A stretch of 64,000 nt of DNA, taken from Phytophthora colocasiae. Its lineage: Eukaryota; Oomycota; Peronosporomycetes; Peronosporales; Peronosporaceae. The stretch spans positions 331,746-395,745 of the forward strand of contig JAGKQI010000076.1 of assembly GCA_018806915.1 (NCBI GenBank). The letters are read 5' to 3'. The translations under genes and the position numbers were made by a program. Below, piece by piece: positions 20,366 to 31,261 of the stretch (positions are counted from its first letter, which is position 1; every line of letters starts with the position of its first letter). The notes below the pieces were generated by a model, which saw only the letters and a program-made list of their open reading frames with translations, did not search any database and was not told where the DNA came from.

Positions 20366-21902
20366 ATGGCTGCTGGTGTCGTGGTGAACGTACACAACAA
20401 CGACGACGATGTCCCTACCGAAGGTTCGCGCACGTACGCTATCATCGTGTGCGTCTTCGCCGCTCTGGGTGGCCTCTTCTTCGGCTATGACCAGGGTGTG
20501 ACCTCGGGAGTGCTCATCATGGACTCCTTCATCAACGACTACTGCGTGGGCTGGCACAACTTTACCTACAAGCAGTGTACGGCCTCGTCGTCCGATCTGC
20601 CGGCCGAATGGACAGACTTCACAGTGTGGTACAACATGGCGTACAACCTCGGTTGTCTCGGTGGTGCCTTCGTGGGAGGCATCGTGGCTGAGAAGATGGG
20701 TCGTCGCTGGACCATTTTCACGGCCGGTCTACTGTTCTGCATCGGCACGTCGTGGGTGTGTTTCAACAAGGCACAGGAGCACACGCTCATGTACACCGCT
20801 CGTGTGATCCAGGGCTTCGGTGTGGGCAACTCGTCCTTCTCGTTGCCTCTGTTCGGTGCCGAGATGGCTCCCAAGGAGCTTCTGTGGTCTACTGGCTGGT
20901 TTCATGCAGATGACGGTCGTCACGGGTCTCTTCCTGGCCAACGTCGTCAACATCATCGTGGAGAACCGTGACCGCGGTTGGCGTACGACCAACGGTGTGG
21001 CCATGGCTGCTCCGATCGTCGTCATGCTCGGCATCTTCTTCGTGCCGGAGAGTCCTCGTTGGACGTACCTTCACAAGGGCAAGGAGGAGGCCGAACGTGT
21101 GCTCAAGCGTCTTCGTCAGACGGACAATGTGGGTCACGAGTTGGAAGTAATTGGTGACCAGGTCGCAGAAGAATTGGCAGCCAAGAAGGGACTGGCGGAG
21201 CTACTCGAGCCTTCCATTTTCAAGCGTGTGGCCATTGCGATGCTGCTCCAAGTCTTGCAGCAGGCCACGGGTATCAACCCCATCATGAGTTACGGAGCGC
21301 TCATTTTCAAGGACATCACGAATGCTGGCATCTACTCGGCGTTCTTCCTCTCGGGTGTCAACTTTCTGAGTACGATCCCGGCCATGCGCTGGGTGGACAC
21401 ATTCGGCCGTCGTCAGCTGCTCTTGATCGGCGCTGTCGGTATGGTTGTGGGTCACTTGTTCGCTGCCATCCTGTTCACTGCGATCTGTGACGGTAATGTG
21501 GACGATGCCGGTTGCCCGAAAGTGGGTGGATGGTTCATCTGTGTCGGTTCCGCCTTCTTCGTGTTCAACTTCGCCATTTCGTGGGGCCCCGTGTGCTGGA
21601 TCTACCCGGCCGAGATTTTCCCGTTGGGCGTGCGCGCGTCGGCTGTGTCGCTGTCGACGGCTGCCAACTGGGCTATGGGAGCTGTCATGACGGAGGTGGT
21701 GAAGCTCTTCCCGCACCTGAACATCAACGGTGTGTTCTTCCTGTTTGCGGGTCTGTGCTGCATCTGCGGTGTGTTTGTATACTTCTTCTGCCCGGAGACG
21801 AAGGGTATTATGTTGGAAGACATCGAGGCACTGTTCCACAGCGGCCAGCCGAAGTCCCCTGCGTTCGTCGAAGTCAAGTCGCCGCAGACGTCAATGGCAT
21901 AG
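20366..21902 (+). pseudogene. Hexose/sugar transporter (MFS), copy C, single 1 bp insertion
   Basis: The best preserved of the four copies. It has a full-length frame of about 511 codons, interrupted only by one extra T near 20883, seen by comparison with copy B (AAGGAGCTTCGTGG there). Twelve hydrophobic helices are evident, with the sugar-porter signatures GYDQ, GRRW, VPESPRW, LQQATGIN and CPETKG, and a cytosolic C-terminal tail. A sequencing error at this one base would make it a working gene. In a living gene the product would be a plasma-membrane proton-coupled hexose importer. The helix-10 sequence (WGPVCWIYPAEIFP) is typical of fungal-type HXT porters. Confidence 0.88.
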
Positions 21903-22694
21903 GTGTAGTTTTTGATTCAGCCAGCTCGTAGGTATTAAGAACTACAAGTAGTACAGTTTTGAGTTGAGCATTCGTTTCATATGTTTTCGTGAAATAGTAC
22001 TCCGTTGTAATTTTTTAGTCGGTGAAGCTTTTCAATGTACTACACATCAGTAGTACTACTAATATTTCGACTACTCAGCTTTGACGTGGTGAAAGGGCTC
22101 GCCAGCCCGTAGTGAACGCCAGCATTACTGCAGCGTTGTTCGGCGTGATGATGAACCTTGGTGTGTACAATATGCGATCATGCTATTCCTACAGAAGATG
22201 CGAGCAACCGACTAATATGTTTTGGAGTTTGTCAATTCAGACAGAATCATATTTTTAAAATCGACAAATATTTTAAAACCAATGCATTCTACCCCTCCCC
22301 CTGTAATATTTTAAATGACCTTCATTACTACTAATGTTTTCTAGTTTAATAGATGCTATACTATTCGTAATTAGAGTCTAGCCAGTGTAAATAGGTTACG
22401 TAATACAGAACAGAACAGATAGATAGAAATATACTACAGCATCATATTATTTTGGTAGACCATCGCAAACCTGTTCTATTACGACAAGCTCTTAGAACGA
22501 CCAACGGAAGAACTCCATGTACTGCCGATATTGCTACTCTATTTTCTTCATTCTCCGATAACTAATGAGTGCTGTTCCGGTTCTTTACAACGAAAGATTA
22601 GAACGGAAGGCGCATTAAGCTCAACGTTCAGGTTGGGTAGCAGCAACACTGTAAAATAGTTAGTCGTACAGTGTCACCCGTGATGGTTGCCGAC
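21903..22694. other. Intergenic, AT-rich
   Basis: About 790 bases between convergent transporter copies C and D. I see no gene, only AT-rich sequence with short TACTACTA-type runs. Confidence 0.6.
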
Positions 22695-24922
22695 TTAAAC
22701 CTGAGATTGCGGCGACTTGACTTCGACGAACGCAGGGGACTTCGGCTGGCCGCTGTGGACAATATCCTCCAACATAATACCCTTCGTCTCCGGGCAGAAA
22801 AAGTATGCAAACACACCGCAGATGCAGCACAGACCCGCAAACAGGAAGAACACACCGTTGATGTTCAGGTGCGGGAAGAGCTTCACCACCTCCGTCATGA
22901 CAGCTCCCATAGCCCAGTTGGCAGCCGTCGACAGCGACACAGCCGGCGCGCGAACGCTCAACGGGAAAATCTCGGCTGGGTAGATCCAGCACACGGGGCC
23001 CCACGAAATGGCAAAGTTGAACACAAAGAAGGCGGAACCGATGCAAATGAACCATCCACCCACTTTCGGGCAACCGGCATCGTCCACATTACCGTCACAG
23101 ATCATCGCAGTGAACAGGATGGCAGCGAACAAGTGACCCACAACCATACCGACAGCGCCGATCAAGAGCAGCTGACGACGGCCGAATGTGTCCACCCAGC
23201 GCATGGCCGGGATCGTACTCAAGAAGTTAACGCCTGAGATGAAAAAGGCCGAGTAGATACCGGCGTTCGTGATGTCCTTGAAGATAAGAGCGCCATAACT
23301 CATGATGGGGTTGATACCCGTGGCCTGTTGCAAGACTTGGAGCAGCATCGCAATGGCCACACGCTTGAAAATGGAAGGCTCGAGTAGCTCCGCCAGTCCC
23401 TTCTTGGCTGCCAATTCTTCTGCGACCTGATCACCAATTACTTCCAACTCGTGACCCACATTGTCCGTCTGACGAAGACGCTTGACACACGTTCGGCCTC
23501 CTCCTTGCGCCTTGTGAAGGTACGTCCAACGAGGACTCTCTGGCACGAAGAAAGATGCCGAGCATGACGACGATCGGAGCGGCCATGGCCACACCGTTGG
23601 TCGTACGCCAACCGCGGTCACGGTTCTCCACGATGATGTTGACGACGTTGGCCAGGAAGAGACTCCGTGACGACCGTCATCTGCATGAAACCAGCCAGTA
23701 GCAGGGCTCCTCACAATGCAATTCGAGATTGATTGCAAGGCGTCTGCCCCGCCAATATATTATGGCATTATTTTTCTTATTGATCCACTAATGACATGTA
23801 ACTAAGTACCGTCTTGTCGCTCTCATATCAACGCCGCTGAATTTGCGGAATGAAGCAGAACTAAAGCGCTCATGAGATACAGAAGGGGGGGGGTTACCTC
23901 GAGAACCCTCCCTCCCGTCGCGCACCCCAATCCCAACCAACACCTACATCATCACCCAATTCTAATTATATTTTGCTTAATCTCGATATCGATTTTTGAC
24001 GTTAACAGAAATATTAACCGTCCATTCCCTAGTAAAAACTCTACAACTGGCGTTTCTTGCGGTTGTTCTCAACAGCTTGAGTAACAGTGCTGGTGTCCAC
24101 ATTGTCCGATTATACTGCAAGAACATCGAGAGTTGAGACTTCAGCGGAGACGAGAGTAGATTGCACCTGCCCTCGCAAAAAGTCGTTCAACGTGAGGAGA
24201 ACTGTGCTGTGAATATGTCTTCGATTAACGAGTGGTCTTCGTAGCTCGTTGGCTGTGGCCACCAGTTCTATATAAATCCCGATATATGTTACTTCGAAGT
24301 ATATTGTACGAAATTGAGGATGAGGGTACAATTAGTTATTACAGTATATTATTGAAAATTATTATTACGGGTGTTGAATTTTGATGAGCCTGGCCAGTAG
24401 ACCACGAAGCTCCTTGGGAGCCATCTCGGCACCGAACAGAGGCAACGAGAAGGACGAGTTGCCCACACCGAAGCCCTGGATCACACGAGCGATGTACATG
24501 AGCGTGTGCTCCTGTGCCTTGTTGAAACACACCCACGACGTGCCGATGCAGAACAGTAGACCGGCCGTGAAAATGGTCCAGCGACGACCCATCTTCTCAG
24601 CCACGATGCCACCGATGAAGGCGCCAGCCAGACAACCGAGGTTGTACGCCATGTTGTACCACACCGTGAAGTCTGTCCATTCGGCCGGCAGTTCCGATGA
24701 TGCCGCCGTACACTGTTTGTAGGTAAAGTTGTGCCAGCCCACGCAGTAGTCGTTGATGAAGGAGTCCATGATGAGCACTCCCGAGGTCACACCCTGGTCA
24801 TAGCCGAAGAAGAGGCCACCCAGAGCGGCGAAGACGCACACGATGATAGCGTACGTGCGCGAACCTTCGGTGGGGACATCATCGTCGTTGTTGTGTACGT
24901 TCACCACGACACCAGCAGCCAT
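22695..24922 (-). pseudogene. Hexose/sugar transporter (MFS), copy D, split by a transposon
   Basis: The N-terminal part (24922 down to 24393) is an open frame from MAAGVVVNVHNNDDD to APKELRGLLA. The C-terminal part (23701 down to 22695) carries the rest, ending SPQSQV. Between them lies a 691 bp element flanked by the 8 bp repeat GCCAGTAG; copies B and C have the uninterrupted site. The C-terminal part also has four or five 1 bp indels at 23480-23670, an in-frame 3 bp duplication (AMICDG) and an in-frame 9 bp loss before HSGQPK. Family motifs LQQATGINP and CPETKG are visible. The gene is dead in this allele. Its promoter at 24975-24988 is perfect. Confidence 0.88.
23702..24392. mobile_element. 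Non-autonomous hAT-like element (MITE), 691 bp
   Basis: Inserted in transporter copy D. The 8 bp target duplication GCCAGTAG is at 23694-23701 and 24393-24400, and the empty site is visible in copies B and C. The ends are CAGGGCTCCTCACAAT on the left and CAGGCTCATCAAAAT on the right (reverse complement), an imperfect terminal inverted repeat of about 15 bp with one gap. CAGGG-type ends and 8 bp duplications are characteristic of hAT transposons. The interior is AT-rich, has a run of nine G at about 23885 and no transposase, so it would depend on a partner element. Confidence 0.8.
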
Positions 24923-24974
24923 AGTGAAGAGGGGAAGTTGCAGAACAGAAAAGAACGCCTGTGCAGAAGGCAGT

Positions 24975-24988
24975 AAATTGCAGAATGA
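24975..24988 (-). promoter_or_regulatory. Inr/FPR core promoter of transporter copy D
   Basis: The minus strand reads TCATTCTGCAATTT, a perfect fit to TCATTYYNCAWTTT, 53 bp upstream of the ATG at 24922. Confidence 0.75.
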
Positions 24989-25815
24989 CAAGACCAACCG
25001 GGGGCGAATGGCGCTAGGGTGTTGTTTTTTGGACCACCAGCGATAGCAACTAGAACGACCATTGTATTACAATTTGTAAGGCAAGTTGAGGTAGGAGGTT
25101 GGTCGGTCTTTCGCAGTATTGTTTAACTAGGTTTGCTGAGCTAGTCGCAGCGTAAACGCGACTCGCGGCAGCGTAAACGCCGACACTGCACGCTGCGGTG
25201 GGACGCCCCGTTGAAGCTGGCCAGTTGAAGTCTACAAGGGGGGATCGCCGGGACGCGGTTGTGCGTCGTGAAATGTTTGGAGAGTTTTTTGTGGTAAATG
25301 GTGGAGGATGGTTAATTCAAAAGTTTCGGGGTACGCTTCACAGCTCTGTTTGAGCTTGTAGCCGCGTGCGGTGCGGAGATCTACGCCGCTGATATACTTT
25401 AAGTATTGCTTAACGTTGCAAGTATACCTGTAACAACGGCACGGAGCGTGCAGCCTTTTCATTAAAGCTTTAATCTTCAGATTCCTACAGATCATATCTG
25501 TTACGATGCTTAAAACATTCCCGCCAGCTAACTGAAGTTCAGTGTATCCCCGCGGCACTGTTGTACCTGTGCATTCTCGTGTAAGAACTTCCGTGCTGCT
25601 TGATTTATTTGCTCTCAGATACTTGCAACTTCACTCCACTACGAGCTCCGCAGCAAGCATGGTGCACATCCATGCATGGAGTAGCTGTGCTCGTAACAGG
25701 ACTAAACGATTCTCTTGGCTACTTTTAATCTACGGTACTTCCAATATTAATCCTGCGGTGACAGGCACCGAGACGGTTACCTCTCAAATGGATCGTATAC
25801 GGAACTGATCGGTTG
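24989..25815. other. Intergenic, no gene seen
   Basis: About 830 bases upstream of transporter D and left of the Tc1 element. A GC-rich patch at 25145-25200 contains repeated CAGCGTAAACGC units. Open frames here begin with non-ATG codons and look random. Confidence 0.5.
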
Positions 25816-25817
25816 TA

Positions 25818-26050
25818 CACTGCGCGACAGAATAAATCACCCACCCACGTGCAAGTGTGTGGGCTGGTCAATTTTTCAAATCGCGCGCTGCTGCGTTGAT
25901 ATGATCTTTATATTGCCGATGCAAATCTGAGGTTTGTGCTAACAACTGCAATTTCGCAAGGCGAGGGGGACCTTGTATATACAATTTTCTGTAAATCGCA
26001 CCGCGACAAGTTAGATCACCCACATCGAGCATACAAAAATCAAGATAGAA
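25818..26050 (+). repeat. Left terminal inverted repeat of the Tc1 element
   Basis: About 233 bp, inverted at 27172-27402, from CACTGCGCGACAG to CAAGATAGAA. Confidence 0.85.
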
Positions 26051-26200
26051 ACATGGGTCATCTGGGAGAATGGATGGTATGGAGCCTTCCGCAATAAGCA
26101 AGTTCATCGTTTTGACAGTATTAGAGACAAGCATTATCGAAAACGACTAACACACAAGAAACCTCGGCTGTCCCAGCATGAGAGAGGGAGGATTCAAGGT

Positions 26201-27156
26201 ATGCGCGAAGGAGGCCTGAGCACTCGCTCAGTAGCTCGAAGGACAGGACGCTGCACGCATACGGTCAGGCGTGTCACGTCGGCCGCCCCGCATCCTCCCC
26301 GAAAAGCCCCACCTGGTCCAGCACCAAAACTCACCGACCGACAGACCCGCCGTCTCGTTCGCGCCGCTGCCCAAGGCAACTCCTCGGCCTCGCAATTAAA
26401 GACGGAGCTGCAGCTCTCCGTCTCAGTGCGCACCATCCAGCGCACCTTAGCAAAGGTGGACTGGTTGGTGTACACTAAGATGGTGAACACACTCCCCCTC
26501 ACTGCCAAGGACATGAAGACACGCAAGGATTGGGCCGGCGCCATGCTTCTGCGTTAAAAGACGCAGGGTCCATCTGGGACTCCATTATCTTTTCTGATGA
26601 AAAGAAGTGGAACCTTGACGGACCCGACGGCTTTCAGCACTATTGGCGCGACTTGCGCAAAGAGCCTCGCCACACGAAGCGACGGCAGGCTGGAGGTGGG
26701 TCGGTGATGGTGTGGGCTGCATTTAGTGCCCGAGGAAAAACGCCATTGGTTGTCCTAACAGGAAGGCAAAACTCTGATGACTACGTTTACACGGTTTCAG
26801 AATTCCTCCTCCCGTTTGCACATCTTACCTACGGCACCGATTTCATTTATCAGCAGGATAATGCTAGCATTCACGTATCCAAGAGGAGCATGGAATTTTT
26901 TTCGGAGCAGGATATTTCTATACTCGATTGGCCATCCAAGTCTCCAGATCTCAATCCAATTGAGAATTTGTGGTCCATTTTGAGTAGAAAGGTATATGCA
27001 AACGGAAGACAATTCGAAAGTGTGCAAGAACTGAAGACAGCGCTGTTTGAGGTGTGGGAAGCGGTCCCTCTCGCTCTCCTAGTATCTCTGGTGGAGTCAA
27101 TGCCTCGCAGATGCGTTGAGGTCTTAGCTAAGAACGGTAATAAAACGCATTACTGA
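26201..27156 (+). pseudogene. Tc1-like transposase (DD34E), frameshifted
   Basis: The N-terminal paired-type helix-turn-helix region (LSQHERGRIQGMREGGLS, then TRSVARRTGR) reads in frame from upstream of the ATG at 26201, so the true start is uncertain. A second HTH contains SVRTIQRTLAKV. The frame breaks near 26550 (AGAMLLR then stop) and resumes one frame over. The catalytic triad is then clear: D in IIFSDEKKWNLDGPDG, D in YQQDNASIHVS and E in SPDLNPIENLW, spaced as in Tc1 DD34E enzymes. It would cut and paste the element at TA sites. One indel is the only evident lesion, so this is a recently inactive copy or a base-calling error. Confidence 0.87.
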
Positions 27157-27171
27157 ACTGCCCATCATTCA

Positions 27172-27402
27172 TTCTATCTTGATTTTTGTATGCTGGATGT
27201 GGGTGATCTAACTTGTCGCGATGCGATTTACAGAAAATTGTATACAAGGTCCCCCTCGCCTTGCGAAATTGCAGTTGTTAGCACAAACCTCAGATTTGCA
27301 TCGGCAATATAAAGATCATATCAACGCAGCAGCGCGCAATTTGAAAAATTGACCAGCCCACACACTTGCACGTGGGTGGGTGATTTATTCTGTCGCGCAG
27401 TG
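27172..27402 (-). repeat. Right terminal inverted repeat of the Tc1 element
   Basis: Inverted partner of 25818-26050, ending CTGTCGCGCAGTG before the TA target site. Confidence 0.85.
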
Positions 27403-27562
27403 TATGATCGGACACATACCTCACGTATGATCAGATTAGGGATGTGAAAACTAGTGGCGGAGTGCAGACGCTTCTTCTTGTTTCTCTCGGAGTGTTCAGT
27501 GGAGAGGAACTCGGTGCTCATCAGTCTGGAAGTTGTATCAAGAGGCTCAGCTGAAGTAACAT

Positions 27563-29145
27563 GTGCTGGAGTGGGGCGGTGGTGCCGCGGCTGGGGTCGA
27601 GCAGGCGGGTGCCGTGGCTTCTCACAGTCGATCGGAAGGTGTTTGTGACGTCGAATGGACGGATGTTGCCGACGAACACATGGCACTAGGATCTGAACAA
27701 GCTGTAGGTGGAAGTAGCAATACTCCCAGGCGTGCTGAGCGTACCACGTGCGTTTACAAGGGGTACAAGTACACTCGGGCATGGTCGTCTTCCAGAAAGA
27801 TTGTCTATCGCTGCTCCAAGTTTCGAGCAGGATGTCGTGGCAAGTTGGAATTCACGGTTGCTTCTATGGGTTACTCTACCGTACGGTGCCACACGTGCCG
27901 TGACCGAGACGTAACGAGCTCAGTCGTCAATGTTGAAGCGGAAATGAAAGCCCAAGCAGATCTTTTAGCGATTGAGCACGTTGCATGGCCTGTGCGTCAA
28001 GTTTGGGAAGAGTTAAGACGTCAATTCTACTCAACGGCAAACCCTAATGTAGTTCGCGGCCTGTCGGAGCAGCAAGTTATTCGACGTGTGCACCACGCTA
28101 GAAACCAGCATTACTCAGGTAACGTGCACGGATCAATCGAGATCCCACCGCTCTCGCTTGCACTCGATGAGGCAGTACCGTTCTTTCAATTCCACTGCGT
28201 TACACCAAACCGTGAGAATTTGAGCAAGCCTACGCGAATTCTAGGTTGGAGCTCATCCTGCCTTAGTAATCGCTCTTACGCTACCATGGCACGACGCTAT
28301 TCGTCGACGGTACCTTCCGTTGTGTCCCTACAGGACACTCAATGTGTCGTGTTCATGGTGCACGACCGCGCTTCAGGAGTATTTGTTCCTGTATTTTACG
28401 TTTTGAGCACCTCACGCAGTGGCGATTGTTACTGGGATATGATCCATTTCGTTGTTCAAGCAACGGACCAGCAGCTTGAGCCAGCAGAGATTGTCTGTGA
28501 CTTCGAAGCAGCTTTGATGGACTCCCTACAGACGCAATTTCCAAACGCCATTTTTGGGATGTCTGTTTCATATGAAGCAGGCACTTCGCCGCGCGATGAA
28601 GCGCTACGCAATATCAGAGGAAGAGTGTTTGATTGCTATGACGGGTGGTGTGTTGGATACACTGACCGTGATCGAGCACGATCAAGTCGAAAGGGGTATC
28701 AAGTGGGTAAAGCGTGAGATTAAACAACGGTGCACTGCTGCTGGACTGATCTATTCTGCAGCTAAATGGGGAGTTTTGGGGTACTTTAACCGCACGTGGC
28801 TTAGGCAATATTCGGTCGATGTCTGGAACGTATTCGGGCTGGACAACGAGCTGATTGCAAGAACCAATAATCCCCTCGAGCGATTTAACCGCGAGCTAAA
28901 TAGCCGATTCCCGACACCGCATCCCTCGATGGCAACATTCGTGACAGTAAAAAAAAATTTCGCAATAGTACGTGCGTCGTGTTGCTGATGTTCCACGTGG
29001 GCGTGCGCGTCGAGTTCCACGCGAGACTATTCAGCTTCCTCCGGCCATCAGCATTCCTACCGACATCGACAGTGACAATGACGAGCTTGAAGTGCTTGTT
29101 CCACTAACGACGGATTGTCACCCAGTCACCAGTGCCACACTTTAG
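27563..29145 (+). pseudogene. MULE-type transposase with N-terminal FLYWCH-like zinc finger, frameshifted
   Basis: The first in-frame ATG is at 27680. At about residues 30-75 a FLYWCH-like finger is seen (YKGYKYTRAW, YRCSKFRAGCRGKLEF, TVRCHTC). A MULE DDE core follows: the first Asp motif LFVDGTFRCVPTGH is present but in a different frame (28285-28330) between two compensating shifts; then VFVPVFYVLSTSR, the second Asp in VCDFEAALMDSL, and after another shift near 28555 GCLFHMKQALRRA. The end of the protein (LERFNRELNSRF and YVRRVADVPRGRARRV) reaches a TAG at 29143. Terminal inverted repeats were not recognised. MULE transposases move Mutator-like elements; this copy is inactive as read. Confidence 0.82.
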
Positions 29146-30063
29146 GACTTGTTAGATAGCCACTAGCACGGTTCCATAATGCATCAACTTCCGCACTTTA
29201 AATTGTTTGTTCGTCCTGTTCACATTTCAGATCTGCCATCCAGGTCGTTAACCTGATCCAGTTCAGTATACGATCCAAAATAAAAATCTTCCCGGAGACT
29301 GCAATGCACCGTGCATTTGCACGGTGGGCATCACAGCACGCAACGACACGTGCATTGCATGTGCACAAAGCGCTTGATTTATTCTGCTGTCGGCGATGCT
29401 TTGATTATGAAGGACAGTGATTACGGCTATCTCTGTTGAAGCTGGTGCCTCCGCTCAGTTTCGTGAGCACTTCGCGCGACTTGATTCAGAACGCAAATTT
29501 CCCTCGTAGGGGCTTACAGAAGCGTACGTGGACTCAACCTAAGGTGCCCCGCTCACACGTACAAAAGCGTTCCGACGATCTCACTTGCAGGCTGTTTACT
29601 GCGACCCGCTTCTTAAGCAGCCCCGACGTCGCATGCGAACTAGGCTATGAATACTATAATACAGAGATTGCAAAGTATTCCCACGACTAAATGTTGGCGA
29701 CGTGTTTCCCTTTGGTCTGTGCTGCATCGTGAAGTTGTTTTAAATGTTGTGCGCAGTCTATGAGCTATAATTCATACTACTCGTAGTACTAGTAGTAGTA
29801 GTGTAACGAAAATGTTTTCTATTTACTAGTAGCACGATGCTGTAGATTTTGCATACAACTTCTAAAAATGATACTACAGTAGTAGTCAGAATCTTCACAA
29901 TACCTTCCGTCCACACGTTGTCGCGTAAGCTACTTGTGCTACACGCCACGTCGCTACCTATTGGTATGTGTCTATAAAAGCCGGCACCAGAACATCAAGA
30001 AGTAAAAGCCAAAATCTACATGTATTCAGAAGCAGTAAAAGTTGTCATTGCTACCTGAGCTAA
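29146..30063. other. Intergenic, no gene seen
   Basis: About 900 bases between the MULE relic and the 3' end of ABC copy 1. It contains a GTGCA-rich patch (29303-29370), the motif CGCTTGATTTATT at 29371-29383, which also occurs at 19366, and an AGTAGTAGTAG low-complexity run near 29780-29800. Confidence 0.5.
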
Positions 30064-30620
30064 CTACTTCTTTTGGTGGTTGACAAAGCGCAGCGTCAGC
30101 AGACCCAGCACACGATACAGCACGATGAAGCCCAAGACGAAGCCAAAGTTCTTCCAGATTTCGCTGTGCTTCATCAGGAAGATATCTTCCAGGTAGTCCT
30201 TCACCGTCATGTCTGCAGGAAGCGAAGGCGGGAGTCCCGTCATGACCTGGCAGCCGACCTCTGAACCTCCATCGCTCGGGCAGTCACCAAATACCAGGGA
30301 GGCCACCAAAGCCAGCGAGTACTTGTGCGGCGTGATGTGGTAGAGCCACTTGTAACCCGTCGGAATGGACGCTCCAGGAGGGTTGAAGCCGTTGAAGAGG
30401 AAGAAGATCATTTCCAGCAGAACGCCGAAGATCGTCGCGACTTCGACAGTGGGCAGCAGGTATGACATCAACTGACCAAAGTAGGCTTGCCACAGGACGT
30501 GCATCGACAAGTGGACCCAGTAGGCAAAAGAATGTCGCCACGCCCGTGAAGCCAACCATGGGGTAGTACGGACCCATGAAGAGCAGCGATGCCAATGAAG
30601 ACGTACGGGATCTCCACCAC
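30064..30620 (-). pseudogene. ABC transporter copy 1, C-terminal part (cut off by retrotransposon)
   Basis: The last 180 or so residues of the PDR-type transporter whose first part is at 40890-44410. It includes membrane helices of TMD2 (YWVHLSMHVLWQAYFGQLM, FGVLLEMIFFLFNGFNPPG) and the typical end RFVNHQKK, with stop at 30064-30066. A frameshift near 30520-30540 disturbs one helix. The segment begins at ACCAC (30616-30620), the 5 bp duplicated target of the retrotransposon. In copy 2 the same sequence is continuous (near 50042-50060). Confidence 0.87.
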
Positions 30621-30944
30621 TGTAGTGTCTGCAGGGAAATCGAAGACACACGGGGGAGTCGGCGAAGCTCCCTGAAGGTTTTGCCGAAGTGTATTGCTAG
30701 TGGTAGATTGCAAAGTGAGGTTGTTCCTAATTGCTAGCTTAGTTTACCAAATGCCGGAGGCATTGGCGCCATAGGCACTTGGTTGGCCACGGTGTGTGTC
30801 AACACATTTGTCGTTATGTCATCAACATTGTCGTGACGCCAATCTTGTTGTCAACAGCGTTGGCGTTATCGGCTTCCCGCAGCTCTGGCTGGAGTTGGCT
30901 GGGTGGATACTGTGCATGAATATGCATGCCTTGGCAGCACTACA
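30621..30944 (-). repeat. 3' LTR of the gypsy element
   Basis: Matches 40564-40889 with only a few 1-2 bp indels and one clear substitution. It begins TGTAGTGTCTGC and ends GCAGCACTACA on the plus strand. Confidence 0.92.
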
Positions 30945-31261
30945 CTGCCCCTCCAAGCCTAGTCCAGCTATAGATGTGGCTGTTATCACGATTACTGAGA
31001 TCGGTTTGGTTTATGCACGATTTTTTTTAGTTATGGTTGAATGTATCCATACCCTCGGCTATGTAACAAGTGTTACAGGTGCAACGTGTTGAAGTTGATT
31101 ATGCCAAATTGTTTTGACGTCAATATTGTATGGATTCAACTCTAAATTGTTTCCTCAGTATTAAAATGGTTTATACTCCATTGTTGGATGGTTGCAGTGT
31201 GCATGTAAGGAAAAAGTTGGTTTTTGAAAAAACTGCTGAAGCTTTTGTATTGAAATTTTTA

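Larger units (their letters stand above)
20003..21902 (+). repeat. Right arm of 1.9 kb inverted repeat (transporter C plus promoter)
   Basis: Inverted copy of 17457-19360. Differences seen are scattered single substitutions and a few 1-2 bp indels. The two promoters face each other across the 642 bp spacer. Confidence 0.85.
25818..27402 (+). mobile_element. Tc1/mariner element with long terminal inverted repeats
   Basis: A 1585 bp element flanked by TA dinucleotides (25816-25817 and 27403-27404), the Tc1/mariner target duplication. The ends begin CACTGCGCGACAGAATAAAT, and the terminal inverted repeats are about 230 bp long (25818-26050 and 27172-27402), nearly identical. The inside carries one transposase gene on the plus strand. 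Confidence 0.9.

Noticed and set aside
25232..25558. Minus-strand frame of 108 codons
   Set aside because: Non-ATG start and random-looking composition.
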